Shown piece after piece: positions 17,583 to 25,991 of a stretch of DNA of 64,000 nt (position 1 is its first letter; each line of letters begins with the position of its first letter). This DNA is from Kaistia terrae (GTDB lineage: Bacteria; Pseudomonadota; Alphaproteobacteria; Rhizobiales; Kaistiaceae): NCBI RefSeq assembly GCF_026344005.1, contig NZ_JAPKNH010000001.1, forward strand, positions 992,001 through 1,056,000, given 5' to 3'. The translations under genes were made by a program, and so were the position numbers. The notes under the pieces are model-generated. The model was not told where the DNA came from and searched no databases. It worked only from the letters and a program-made list of their open reading frames with translations.

Positions 17583-18847
17583 GCTGCGCGCGGCAGCGCG
17601 ACCGGTCCGAAGATGATCGGAGAGGCAATGGGCTGCTGGCGAGCGAGGCGTCGTGTTTTCCACTCGACCGAGTAGATGCCCCACAGCAGGCCGTAGAGCA
17701 GGAAGAGATGCCGCCAGTGATCGTTATCGATCACGTTGTGGATGATCAGGTGGCCAAGATAGACGGCGTAGACGCTCTGGATGAAGGGCGTCCAGGGTCG
17801 CTTCTTGAAGATCAGCGGCGTCGCGATCACCAGCGTCCAGACGACAAGCGCAATATAGGCGAAGCCGCCGAGCCAGCCATAGGCGGTGAAGCCCTTGAGC
17901 CACATGTTGTGCTCGTCCTCGCCCATCCGGATGCCAAACTGGAAGGGGCCGAGGCCGAGCGGATGTTCCTGGATCAGGAAGAAGCCGATGATGTGCCGCT
18001 CGAAGCGGCCGAGCCTTCCGCCGTCATATTCCTGCACCAGCTTGAAGCGCTGGGCAAAGAGATCCTGTACCAGCGGGATCGATAGCAGCAGCGCCAGCAG
18101 CAGCGCGATGACGAGGATTCCCCCGGCGATATAGGCGAGCATCCGCAGCCGGTGGCTTGGGCGTCGCTCGGTCAGGAAGGCCAGCACCGTCACCACGAAC
18201 AGGGCGAAGACGGCGAGCCCCCATGCCGCGCGCGAGAAGGACAGGAAGATGCCGGCCAGCAGGATCAGGATGCCGGCCATGCGCCAGAACGAATTCGCCA
18301 GGCGATCTGTCAGCACGGCCCGGGTCAGCACCACCAGCGGCAGCACGAGAAACGGCCCGAAGACATTCGGGTCCTTGAACGCTCCCTTGGCGCGGTCATA
18401 CAGCGTGAAAAGCTCCGCGTGAGGGAACTTGCCGAAATAGGCGAGAATGCCGATCAGCGCGCAGACGATGGCGGCAGCGACGTAGCTGCGTTCTATCACC
18501 AGCAGCCGGCGCTCCGTATCCACCTGGATGACAGCCGCGAAGAAGATGGACGAGATGACCAGAAAGGCCGTGACCGCCATATAGACGGCCGGCTTCTGAA
18601 ACGCATCCAATTGGGTGAATGAGAGCAGGCCGCCTGCCATATAGGCCAGCATCAGCACGATCATGGGCAGCATCGGCCGGCTCAGCTTCAGGCCGACAAA
18701 GGCCCAGACGGCGACGACGAGGCACAGCAGCAGGTCGGAAGGGGCCGGTTCATAAAGAACGAAGCCGCTGAGAAAGACGAGAGTCCCGATGATCGCGTTG
18801 GCGATCATGCGCGCCGGAATTGCGCTGGGTCGCGTCACCACGCGCAT
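17579..18847 (-). CDS. O-antigen ligase/Wzy-type polymerase membrane protein
   Basis: A 422-residue inner-membrane protein with about 11-12 hydrophobic segments and the O-antigen ligase domain (Wzy_C): FLSFSRAAWGLAVF, a periplasmic loop with QRFKLVQEYDGGRLGRFERH, then EHPLGLGPFQFGIRMGEDEH (the conserved H region) and AYGWLGGFAYIALVVW. Such proteins polymerise or ligate undecaprenyl-linked polysaccharide. The start ATG (18847) overlaps the stop of the priming transferase gene (TGATG), giving coupling. A longer open frame to 19573 reads that transferase out of frame and is rejected. The stop codon lies in a RIME-like repeat. Polymerase rather than ligase is likely from the context. Confidence 0.85.
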   Translation of the reverse strand: MRVVTRPSAIPARMIANAIIGTLVFLSGFVLYEPAPSDLLLCLVVAVWAFVGLKLSRPMLPMIVLMLAYMAGGLLSFTQLDAFQKPAVYMAVTAFLVISSIFFAAVIQVDTERRLLVIERSYVAAAIVCALIGILAYFGKFPHAELFTLYDRAKGAFKDPNVFGPFLVLPLVVLTRAVLTDRLANSFWRMAGILILLAGIFLSFSRAAWGLAVFALFVVTVLAFLTERRPSHRLRMLAYIAGGILVIALLLALLLSIPLVQDLFAQRFKLVQEYDGGRLGRFERHIIGFFLIQEHPLGLGPFQFGIRMGEDEHNMWLKGFTAYGWLGGFAYIALVVWTLVIATPLIFKKRPWTPFIQSVYAVYLGHLIIHNVIDNDHWRHLFLLYGLLWGIYSVEWKTRRLARQQPIASPIIFGPVALPRAA

Positions 18848-20316
18848 CAATAAGCGTTCTCGGTATTGATCAGGCAGAACGGCGTCATCACCAGAATGTA
18901 CAGATCGAAGGCGACGGACCAGCGCTCGATATATTGCAAATCGAACTCGACGCGACGTCGGATCTTCTCGGGCGTGTCGACCTCGCCCCGCCAGCCATTG
19001 ATCTGAGCCCAGCCGGTGACGCCGGGCTTGACCTTGTGACGCGCGAAATATCCATCGACGACCTCGTCCCAGAGCCGGTTTTCCGTGTGGGCGTTGACCG
19101 CGTGCGGCCGGGGGCCGACCAGAGAAAGGTTGCCGCGCAGCACATTGACCAGTTGAGGCAGCTCGTCCAGCGACGTGAGGCGGATGATGCGACCGACCCG
19201 CGTGACACGCGAATCGTTCTTGGTCACGGCGACCTTGGCCTCGGGATCGCTCATGTGATGGTACATCGAGCGGAACTTCAGGACGTCGATGACCTCGTTG
19301 TTGAAGCCATAGCGCTTCTGCCGGAACAGGATCGGCCCGCGGCTGTCTAACCGGATGGCGATCGCAGTCGCCAGGATGACCGGCGACAGCAGGATCAGGG
19401 CGAGGCTGGCAATGACCACATCGAACACGCGCTTCACGAGCGAGTCCCAGCCGGCAATCGGCCGATCGAACAGGTCGATCAGTGGAACCGGGCCGACATA
19501 GGAATAGGAGCGGGGGGTGAAGCGCAGCTTGCTGCCCAAGGCGGAAATGCGAATATCGACGGGCAGAACCCAAAGCTGCTTCAGGACCTGAAGGATCCGG
19601 CTTTCGGCGCTCATCGGCAGGGCGACGATCAACAGTTCAATGCGCGCGAGGCGGGCGAACTCGACCAGTTCGGCAATGGTGCCGAGCTTTGGCACGCCGG
19701 AGACTTCGTCCGGCGAACGATCGTCGTTGCGATCATCAAACAGGCCGCAAACCCGGACATTGGTCGAGGCCTGGTCCCCGAGGGCTGCCAGAAGCTCGGC
19801 CGCTTGCTCGCCACCGCCGACGATCACCGCCCGGCGTTCCAGTCGGCCCTGTCGTGTCCAGCGCCTGACAAGCGCCGCGACCGCGACCCGTTCGAGAATA
19901 AAGAACCCGACGCCCATCAGGAACATGATGCCGAGCCACACTCGTCGGCCACCGGAATCCAATCCGAAGAAGAAGCTGGCGGCAGCCATGATGGCGATCG
20001 TCAGACCCCAGGCAATGAGGATGCGCGACAGAACCGGCAGATAGTTGCGAAGCGCCCCGACGGTGTAGCCGCCCGTCGAACGGATCGCGAAAATGACGAT
20101 CAGTGGCGCGGCGATGACCGGTATCGCTTCGCCCCACTCGAACGAGGCGGTATCTGGCGAGGATGCAAGCCAGAAGATGCAGCCGATGGTGACAAGCGCG
20201 ACGGCCTCTATCGCCTGGATAGTTCCGGCGAGCATGCGCGGCGAAAACGCTTCGGTCGAAAGGCTTGCCGCGACCGTGCGCGCGTGCTCGTTCAGCGAGC
20301 TACGCATCATCGTCAT
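18847..20316 (-). CDS. Undecaprenyl-phosphate sugar-1-phosphate transferase (WcaJ/HfsE-like)
   Basis: This enzyme adds the first sugar-1-phosphate to undecaprenyl phosphate and so starts repeat-unit assembly. The 489-residue protein has the full PHPT plan: about five N-terminal membrane segments, a CoA-binding-like middle part (AVIVGGGEQAAELL), a sixth segment KRVFDVVIASLALILL, and the catalytic domain with RQKRYGFNN, FRSM, LTSLDELPQLVNVLRGNLSL, GPRPHA and KPGVTGWAQINGWRGE. The ATG at 20316 is chosen over a TTG at 20346; neither has a clear ribosome site. It is coupled to the downstream polymerase gene. Confidence 0.92.
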   Translation of the reverse strand: MTMMRSSLNEHARTVAASLSTEAFSPRMLAGTIQAIEAVALVTIGCIFWLASSPDTASFEWGEAIPVIAAPLIVIFAIRSTGGYTVGALRNYLPVLSRILIAWGLTIAIMAAASFFFGLDSGGRRVWLGIMFLMGVGFFILERVAVAALVRRWTRQGRLERRAVIVGGGEQAAELLAALGDQASTNVRVCGLFDDRNDDRSPDEVSGVPKLGTIAELVEFARLARIELLIVALPMSAESRILQVLKQLWVLPVDIRISALGSKLRFTPRSYSYVGPVPLIDLFDRPIAGWDSLVKRVFDVVIASLALILLSPVILATAIAIRLDSRGPILFRQKRYGFNNEVIDVLKFRSMYHHMSDPEAKVAVTKNDSRVTRVGRIIRLTSLDELPQLVNVLRGNLSLVGPRPHAVNAHTENRLWDEVVDGYFARHKVKPGVTGWAQINGWRGEVDTPEKIRRRVEFDLQYIERWSVAFDLYILVMTPFCLINTENAY

Positions 20317-20507
20317 GTCGTGGCGCTGTGAGGGATTGATTGTCAATGCGTCGCCAAACTGTAAAGGACGGCAGCAGAATAGCTGTCGAGCGCTAACAAA
20401 CCTTTGCTGCGAACCACTTTTGGGGAGCGTCGAGAGCCATCGCCTTGCGAGCTATGAAGGGGCTCTTGAAACCCGCCTCTGGCCGTGTGGACGGCCCGCT
20501 AAGCGAG

Positions 20508-21713
20508 CTAAAGGAGGGGTTGCCGGCTACCGGCAGCCACAGTCTCGCCGCTCCGGCAATCACGATACAGCGCATCGACGACATCCGTCATGTGCTGGAT
20601 CGAGAAGTGCGGGCGCACGATTTCACGCAGCCGGTGCGCCTGTTCGTTGGCGCGGGCAGGATGATCGAGAAGAAGCTCCATCTCGGTCGCCAGGGCGCGG
20701 ATGTCGCTCGGGGCGACGAGCCGGCCCTGTTCTGTATCGAAAATTTCCGGAATGCCGCCGACTCGGGTGGCGACGATCGGGCGGCCGGCCGCTGCCGCTT
20801 CGAGAACGACATAGGGCATTGATTCGGCGCGCGACGGCACGACCACGATATGGGCCATTCCAAACGCGGTCCGCGTCGCCATGGCGGGATGAAACCGCGT
20901 CGTTGCCTCCAGGCCCAGCCTGCGGACCTGAGCCTGATATCGTTCCTTGTCGTCGCCGTCTCCAACGATCTCGGCCGTCGGCGCGGCGCCGCGCTTGTCG
21001 CGAAGCAGCGCGAGCGCGTCAATGAAGACGTCCGTGCCCTTCAGGTCGCGCATCATGCCGATATAGAGGAAATCCGCTGCATCCGGCCGTGTCTCGACCG
21101 GTTCGAATTCCACTTCACTGATGCCGTTCGGCACGATCCGCCAAGGCTTCCGGGGGGCTCCAACCTTTTGCCCGTAGGTCTTTGCCTCGTATGCGCTAAC
21201 AAACACGAGCGCGTCGGTCAGGCGTTCCAGCAGGTGCTCGATACGGAAGAGCAACCGACCAGACCGCGTCGCGGTGTCGTAGTGCAGGCTGCCGCCATGC
21301 GGACAGTAGATTCGGACGACGCGCGAACCAAGAACGCGCAAGAGCGTACCGATCGTTCGCCCGTACACCCCGCCCTTGGCGCCATGCGTGTGGATGATAT
21401 CGGGGCGCAACCCCTTGATGAGGCGGAAGAGACTTAGCAGCGCCAGGATATCGAACGGCGAGATGTGGCGCCGCATCGGCGTTCGGTGCAGCCCCAGTTC
21501 CAGATACGGCAGGAGCGCCTGGATCAATTCCTCTTCGCGAGGACCGCCAGTCGACGAGTCGCACAGAATTCCGACGCTGTGACCAGCGGCGGCCTGTGCC
21601 TTGGCGAGATCTCGCACATGGCGAAAGATGCCGCCGACGGGTGAACGAAGACAGTGAACAATCCTGAGGCTGGCGCCCGGATGCGCATGAGAATCATTCA
21701 ACTGTTCGGACAT
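20508..21713 (-). CDS. Glycosyltransferase family 4
   Basis: The 401-residue cytosolic glycosyltransferase has a GT-B fold. The N-terminal domain includes LRSPVGGIFRHVRDLAKAQ and IIHTHGAKGGVYGR. The C-terminal nucleotide-sugar domain includes FLYIGMMRDLKGTDVFIDAL, AEIVGDGDD and PSRAESMPYVVLEAAAAGRP with the E-x7-E motif, then VGGIPEI. It probably extends the lipid-linked repeat unit. Only 6 bases separate it from the exporter gene upstream on the same strand. It is the only processive sugar-adding enzyme in this locus, so other transferases must be elsewhere. The sugar is unknown. Confidence 0.9.
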   Translation of the reverse strand: MSEQLNDSHAHPGASLRIVHCLRSPVGGIFRHVRDLAKAQAAAGHSVGILCDSSTGGPREEELIQALLPYLELGLHRTPMRRHISPFDILALLSLFRLIKGLRPDIIHTHGAKGGVYGRTIGTLLRVLGSRVVRIYCPHGGSLHYDTATRSGRLLFRIEHLLERLTDALVFVSAYEAKTYGQKVGAPRKPWRIVPNGISEVEFEPVETRPDAADFLYIGMMRDLKGTDVFIDALALLRDKRGAAPTAEIVGDGDDKERYQAQVRRLGLEATTRFHPAMATRTAFGMAHIVVVPSRAESMPYVVLEAAAAGRPIVATRVGGIPEIFDTEQGRLVAPSDIRALATEMELLLDHPARANEQAHRLREIVRPHFSIQHMTDVVDALYRDCRSGETVAAGSRQPLL

Positions 21714-21719
21714 TTGGCC

Positions 21720-22283
21720 TTAGAAAAAGCGCTCGCGCACATTGACGGTATCGCCGGGGAATATCGGCTGCGTCGGCAATAGCCGGACAGTCGTGACTTT
21801 TCCGTTCACTTGGCGAGTGACGTCTACATCTGCACGCTGGGCTCGTGGCGTAAAGCCGCCAGCGATCGCGACCGCGGTCTGCGCCGTCATGCCGTTCACG
21901 TAGGGATACTGGCCTGCGCTCGTTACTTCACCCATGATGAAGAACGGCCGGTAGCGATCGACTTCAACCGAGACATCAGGATCACGCACGAAACCCTTGC
22001 GCAGCTTGGCGGCGATGTCGCCTTCCATCTCCTGCGTGCTGCGGCCGCGTGCCGCCACGGCGCCAATCAGCGGCACGGAGATGTAGCCGGCCTGGTCGAT
22101 GGTGTAGCTGTTCGTCAGATCTGCCTGCCCGAAGACCACGACACGAAGGCGATCGCCGCTGTCGAGACGATAGGGCGCGATCAGCGCCTTATAGGTCGCG
22201 GGATCCTGCGGCGGGTAGGGCGAAGCGCAGCCACCGAGCAAGGCAACGCCGATAAGGGTCGCGACAAAAAGGAAAAATCGCAT
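21720..22283 (-). CDS. Wza/ExoF-type polysaccharide export lipoprotein
   Basis: A 187-residue outer-membrane polysaccharide export protein. A lipoprotein signal peptide ends in the lipobox LLGGC (acylated Cys near residue 20). The polysaccharide export domain follows, YRLDSGDRLRVVVFGQADL through GKGFVRDPDVSVEVDRYRP-like sequence, and then a single SLBB-type unit, FIMGEVTSAGQYPYVNGMTA to PGDTVNVRERFF. It is shorter than E. coli Wza, as in HfsD/GumB-type exporters. The ATG at 22283 gives the signal peptide directly; the frame extends to 22517, with an ATG at 22337 as second choice. It is divergent from the GumC-like gene. Confidence 0.88.
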   Translation of the reverse strand: MRFFLFVATLIGVALLGGCASPYPPQDPATYKALIAPYRLDSGDRLRVVVFGQADLTNSYTIDQAGYISVPLIGAVAARGRSTQEMEGDIAAKLRKGFVRDPDVSVEVDRYRPFFIMGEVTSAGQYPYVNGMTAQTAVAIAGGFTPRAQRADVDVTRQVNGKVTTVRLLPTQPIFPGDTVNVRERFF

Positions 22284-22470
22284 CAGTAGGGCGTCCGGCT
22301 CGCGAGGGAATCTGTCGAGCCGACTGTCACCTGTCATGGTTAATGTCTGGTAAAGCGCCCTTACGCTTGCCTTACCTTTAACCAGCGATCTTAACGTCCG
22401 CTCGCCAAAGTTAACGCGGTAGTTACCCTGATTTTCGATGATGTCGCATTGGCAGGGAATTGACTCGACG
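22284..22470. promoter_or_regulatory. Divergent promoter region of polysaccharide locus
   Basis: These 187 bases lie between the exporter gene (-) and the co-polymerase gene (+) and must hold both promoters. They are richer in A/T than the flanks and contain several TTAAC/GTTAA words: GGTTAATG, TTTAACC, CTTAACG, GTTAACGCGG. The TTAA words are not spaced by seven bases as in a full CtrA site, so I do not assign a regulator. Confidence 0.5.
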
Positions 22471-24639
22471 ATGACGGATAGCCGCCTCGGGCAAATCGAT
22501 GATGTAGAACTCGACATGCGGGCGCTGCTCGGGGCGCTTCTGCGTGCGTCGCCATGGCTGCTGCTCGGCAGTATCCTCTTCGCAGGCGCCCTCTACATCG
22601 GGCTAAATTTCCTCACGCCGCGCTACTCGGCCGAGACGAAGATTCTCATCGAAAGCGGTGAGTCGGAAATCACCCGGGCCGGGACCGGCACGGAGGAGGC
22701 GAGGGCCCTACTCGATTCCGAGGGTATCGCCAGCCAGGTCCAGCTCATCGGCTCGCGCGACATCGCGACAACCGTCGTCAACGCGCTCGATCTGTCCCAG
22801 CGCACCGAATTCAACAAACCTCGTTTCCTGCCAAGCTTCGACCAGATGCTGGTGCGTTTCGGTCTCGGCCGCCCGGTTGCGGAAGGCTCCGTCGACGAAC
22901 GCGTTCTGCAGCGATTCTCCGATCGGCTGGATGTATTCTCGATCGACAAGACCCGCGTCATCACCGTCGGCTTCACCTCGACCGATCCGCAACTCGCGGC
23001 GCAGGTCGCCAATGGCGTTGCCGACGAATATCTGGCGCTCGAGCGCGCGGCCCGCCGCTCGACCAACGCCGATGCGACCCGCTGGCTTGAAACGCAGATC
23101 GCGGATCTCCGGACCCAGGTGAGGACCGCCGAAGCTCGAGTGGAGGCGTTCCGCACGGAACACGGCCTGTTTTCCGGCGGGCAGAACAATACGTCGCTGG
23201 CACAGCAGAAGCTCAACGACCTCAACGCGGAACTCGCCCGACTGGTCGCGGCAAGATCCGCCGCCGAAGCCAAGGCGGCCTCGGTCCGTAAGAGTCTCGC
23301 AAACGGGGCAACACCCGATATACCGGACGTGCGCGACTCGCAGTTGATCCAGCGCTTGCGAGAGCAGCAGGTGGCGCTGCGCTCCCAGGTCGCCCAGCTT
23401 TCGACGACGTTGCTTTCAGGCCATCCACGTGTCCGTGAATTGAATGCGCAACTGGCTGATCTTGACGCGCAGGTGCGACGCGAAGTGACGCGTATCCTGC
23501 AAAGCCTCGAAGGGGATGCGGCGACGGCGCGCGACCGCGAGGTCGATATCGGCAAGGATATTGCCAGCGCCAAGGCCGCGACCGGCCGGACCAACCAGGA
23601 CGAAGTTGAACTGCGTGCGCTGGAGCGGGAGGCGACGGCGCAGCGCGACTTGCTGGAGAGCTACCTCAAGCGCTTCCGCGAAGCGTCATCCCGCCAGAAC
23701 GGCGACTACCTGCCGGTCGATGCGCGGATCATCTCGCGCGCCGCCGTCCCGCTGGAGCCGACCTTCCCGAAGAAGCTGCCGATCACAGCCGCCACCACCA
23801 TCGCGCTGCTGCTGCTGGCGATCGCCATCATCCTGATCCGCGAATTGACCTCCGGGCGGGCGCTTCGCCGGATCTCGGACGATACGCCGCCGCTTGCGCC
23901 CAACGTCGTGCCCGTTGAGGAGGCGACGCACCGGCAGGATATGGCGCCGGTTTCGGAGCCCTTGCCGCCGGCCAGCCACCCGCTGCCGACCGAGCCCTTG
24001 GCAACGCTCGAGCCAGCACCAGCCCGCGCGCTCAGCGCTGAGGCGCAGGATGCGCTGAACTCGATCGTTGATCACATCGTCGGCGCGAAGGCCCGTCGCG
24101 TTCTGCTGTCGACGGCAGCGTTGCATTCACCGGGACGACCACTCGCTGCCGTAGCGCTGGCCCGCATCTTGTCGCGCCGGGGTAATCGGGTCCTGCTGAT
24201 CGATCTTCATGCCGACGGCGCCGACGGCCAGGCGATGGCGGCCGGCGAACGTCTGCCGGGACTGACCGATCTTTTCGCGGGTATCGCGACGTTCGCGCAG
24301 GTCATCTTCCGCGACCGCCGCTCCCACGCGCATCTCATCCCGCACGGCTTGCTCGAATTCGGCCCCGACGCTGCCAAGGGCAAGCGCTTTGTCAGCATTC
24401 TGGATGCGCTGGATCAGACCTACGATCAGATCCTGTTCGACGCCGATTCTGACATCGCCATGCAACTGGCGTCACAGGCCGGCGTCGTCGTGATCGTTGC
24501 CGATGGCAGCGCCAGCGACCCGGATGTCGCGCGCGTCTACGAGGCGATGAAGGCAGCAAGCCCGGCCGAGGTGATGATGCTGATCGCCGAGGCGCCGTTG
24601 CAAACCGAAGATGCCTCGATCGAACCGGCTTTCGCCTGA
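22471..24639 (+). CDS. GumC/Wzc-type polysaccharide co-polymerase with degenerate kinase domain
   Basis: The 722-residue protein has a Wzz domain with N-terminal membrane segment PWLLLGSILFAGALYIG (about 30-48), a long periplasmic coiled-coil part (about 190-400) with the GNVR-like region, and a second membrane segment ITAATTIALLLLAIAIIL near 440. A cytosolic BY-kinase-like domain follows from about 530. In that domain the Walker A lysine loop is replaced by STAALHSPGRPLAAVALA. The A' motif is partly kept (VLLIDLHAD), and no Tyr-rich C-terminus is present. It likely controls chain length and export without kinase activity. The ATG at 22471 is preferred; an in-frame ATG lies at 22438. Confidence 0.88.
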   Translation: MTDSRLGQIDDVELDMRALLGALLRASPWLLLGSILFAGALYIGLNFLTPRYSAETKILIESGESEITRAGTGTEEARALLDSEGIASQVQLIGSRDIATTVVNALDLSQRTEFNKPRFLPSFDQMLVRFGLGRPVAEGSVDERVLQRFSDRLDVFSIDKTRVITVGFTSTDPQLAAQVANGVADEYLALERAARRSTNADATRWLETQIADLRTQVRTAEARVEAFRTEHGLFSGGQNNTSLAQQKLNDLNAELARLVAARSAAEAKAASVRKSLANGATPDIPDVRDSQLIQRLREQQVALRSQVAQLSTTLLSGHPRVRELNAQLADLDAQVRREVTRILQSLEGDAATARDREVDIGKDIASAKAATGRTNQDEVELRALEREATAQRDLLESYLKRFREASSRQNGDYLPVDARIISRAAVPLEPTFPKKLPITAATTIALLLLAIAIILIRELTSGRALRRISDDTPPLAPNVVPVEEATHRQDMAPVSEPLPPASHPLPTEPLATLEPAPARALSAEAQDALNSIVDHIVGAKARRVLLSTAALHSPGRPLAAVALARILSRRGNRVLLIDLHADGADGQAMAAGERLPGLTDLFAGIATFAQVIFRDRRSHAHLIPHGLLEFGPDAAKGKRFVSILDALDQTYDQILFDADSDIAMQLASQAGVVVIVADGSASDPDVARVYEAMKAASPAEVMMLIAEAPLQTEDASIEPAFA

Positions 24640-25848
24640 TCAGTCGGCATCGGCCGGAGCGGGCTTCTCGGCCTTGCCGCGCCAGCGCCGGATTGTCTTC
24701 GCCAGTTTCCAAAGCTTCGGATTGTCACGGATACGCCGTTCCGCCTGATCCTTGAGGCGGAGCAGGGCGGCGGCGGCGCGGCCAAGCATCGATACCGGCA
24801 CGATGGCGCGCACATGTGGCTCGACGACATCGAGCCAGGACGCCTTGTAGCGCTCGTCGCCACGGCCGAGATCCAGCGCCGTCAGGCCGCGCGCGCAGCT
24901 TGCCGCAATCACCTCATGGAGCATCAGTTCACCGGGGCTGACACGCCGCCATTCATCGTCGGAGACCGACATGAAATAGCCGCTCAAGCGTTTAGACTGC
25001 GTTCCGCTGCCGAGAATGGCGCGAATTCCGCCGTCAAACTCTAGTGCGTCCAACTCGATCAGCGACGTGTCGCCGCCGCTCCAGCGTCGTTGGACGAGCG
25101 CCCGGAAGAAGTCGGCCACACCCGGCTCGGCGAAGCTGTCGGCGATGCCCTGGCTGCGGAACCAGGTTGCCTTCTGGGCGAAATAGGTGTCGAGGATCGC
25201 CAACGCCTCGTCGGCGGAGGCGGCGCGGCGAAGCTGGAAACCGCCAACGGGCTCCAGCGTGTTCGCTTGCCAGCGATGTTTCTTGGCCTTCCTGGCGCCG
25301 CGGTGCGCCTTGAGTACGGCGGCAAAGTCCGGCTCAAGCCGCATCCTGCTGACATCGCAGCGCGCAGAGCCGACTCCGGCGAGGGCGGCCAGCGGATTGG
25401 CAACGCCGGCCCATTCGACCGGCTGGGCGTCGAGATCGTAGAGGTCGATGCCGCCGATGGCGCGCGCGACGAGGCGGAGCAGGTCGTCGGCCGTGGCTGG
25501 ATCAAGCGCCGCTCCGAACGCCGTGTCGAAAATTCCCATCCGGATATTGGCGTGTTCACCGCCGAGGAAGCGAGCGACCCGCAAAGGTCCGATCCGCTCG
25601 ATGCCAAGCGGCAGGATCGCGACGAGGCGCTCCTCGCGACGGATGGCAACGATCGCAGGCCTGATCCGTTGCGGCCCCGTAGCGGCCTCGACCCAGCAAT
25701 TGATCCAGTCGAAGCTTTGGTACACGGAGATGGGCAGGGCCTTTTCGAGCGCGCGCCAATCATCCTCGATTTCGCGAGCGGAGGCATGAACCGCGATCCG
25801 CAGTTCCGCGACGACGATGGGGGCCGCCGCTGCGTCCAATGCGTTCAT
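24640..25848 (-). CDS. GNAT-type acyltransferase (CelD/BcsL, HfsK-like)
   Basis: A 402-residue protein of the Acetyltransf_6 (CelD/BcsL) GNAT group. It contains WRALEKALPISVYQSFDWINCW, LPLGIERIGPLRVARFLG, KAHRGARKAKKHRW and GELMLHEVIAASCARG, then LDLGRGDERYKASWLD, the usual end of the acetyltransferase domain. Members modify surface sugars or peptidoglycan; Caulobacter HfsK, which tunes holdfast polysaccharide, belongs to this group. The ATG at 25848 has a GGAAA-type site and matches typical family starts; the frame also reaches 25965. It converges with the co-polymerase gene with no gap. The acyl group and acceptor are unknown. Confidence 0.8.
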   Translation of the reverse strand: MNALDAAAAPIVVAELRIAVHASAREIEDDWRALEKALPISVYQSFDWINCWVEAATGPQRIRPAIVAIRREERLVAILPLGIERIGPLRVARFLGGEHANIRMGIFDTAFGAALDPATADDLLRLVARAIGGIDLYDLDAQPVEWAGVANPLAALAGVGSARCDVSRMRLEPDFAAVLKAHRGARKAKKHRWQANTLEPVGGFQLRRAASADEALAILDTYFAQKATWFRSQGIADSFAEPGVADFFRALVQRRWSGGDTSLIELDALEFDGGIRAILGSGTQSKRLSGYFMSVSDDEWRRVSPGELMLHEVIAASCARGLTALDLGRGDERYKASWLDVVEPHVRAIVPVSMLGRAAAALLRLKDQAERRIRDNPKLWKLAKTIRRWRGKAEKPAPADAD

Positions 25849-25991
25849 GCCTTGATTTCCATTGCGTGCCAGAATTGTTGGAAGCCGTATCAACCTATCG
25901 TAAACATCGCGTTCGTATGAACCATGCGCCGATTGCACATGGGCCGAATGTAATGGCTCGGACATAGATGGCCCGGATGGCTGGATCGTTG

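Noticed and set aside
17579-19573. 664-residue open frame suggesting a fused transferase-polymerase
   Set aside because: Residues before the Met at 18847 are an out-of-frame, Arg/Pro-rich reading of the priming transferase gene, which is intact in its own frame.
22284-22470. Full CtrA binding site
   Set aside because: TTAA words are present but none pair with the required TTAA-N7-TTAA(C) spacing; the closest pair has nine bases between.
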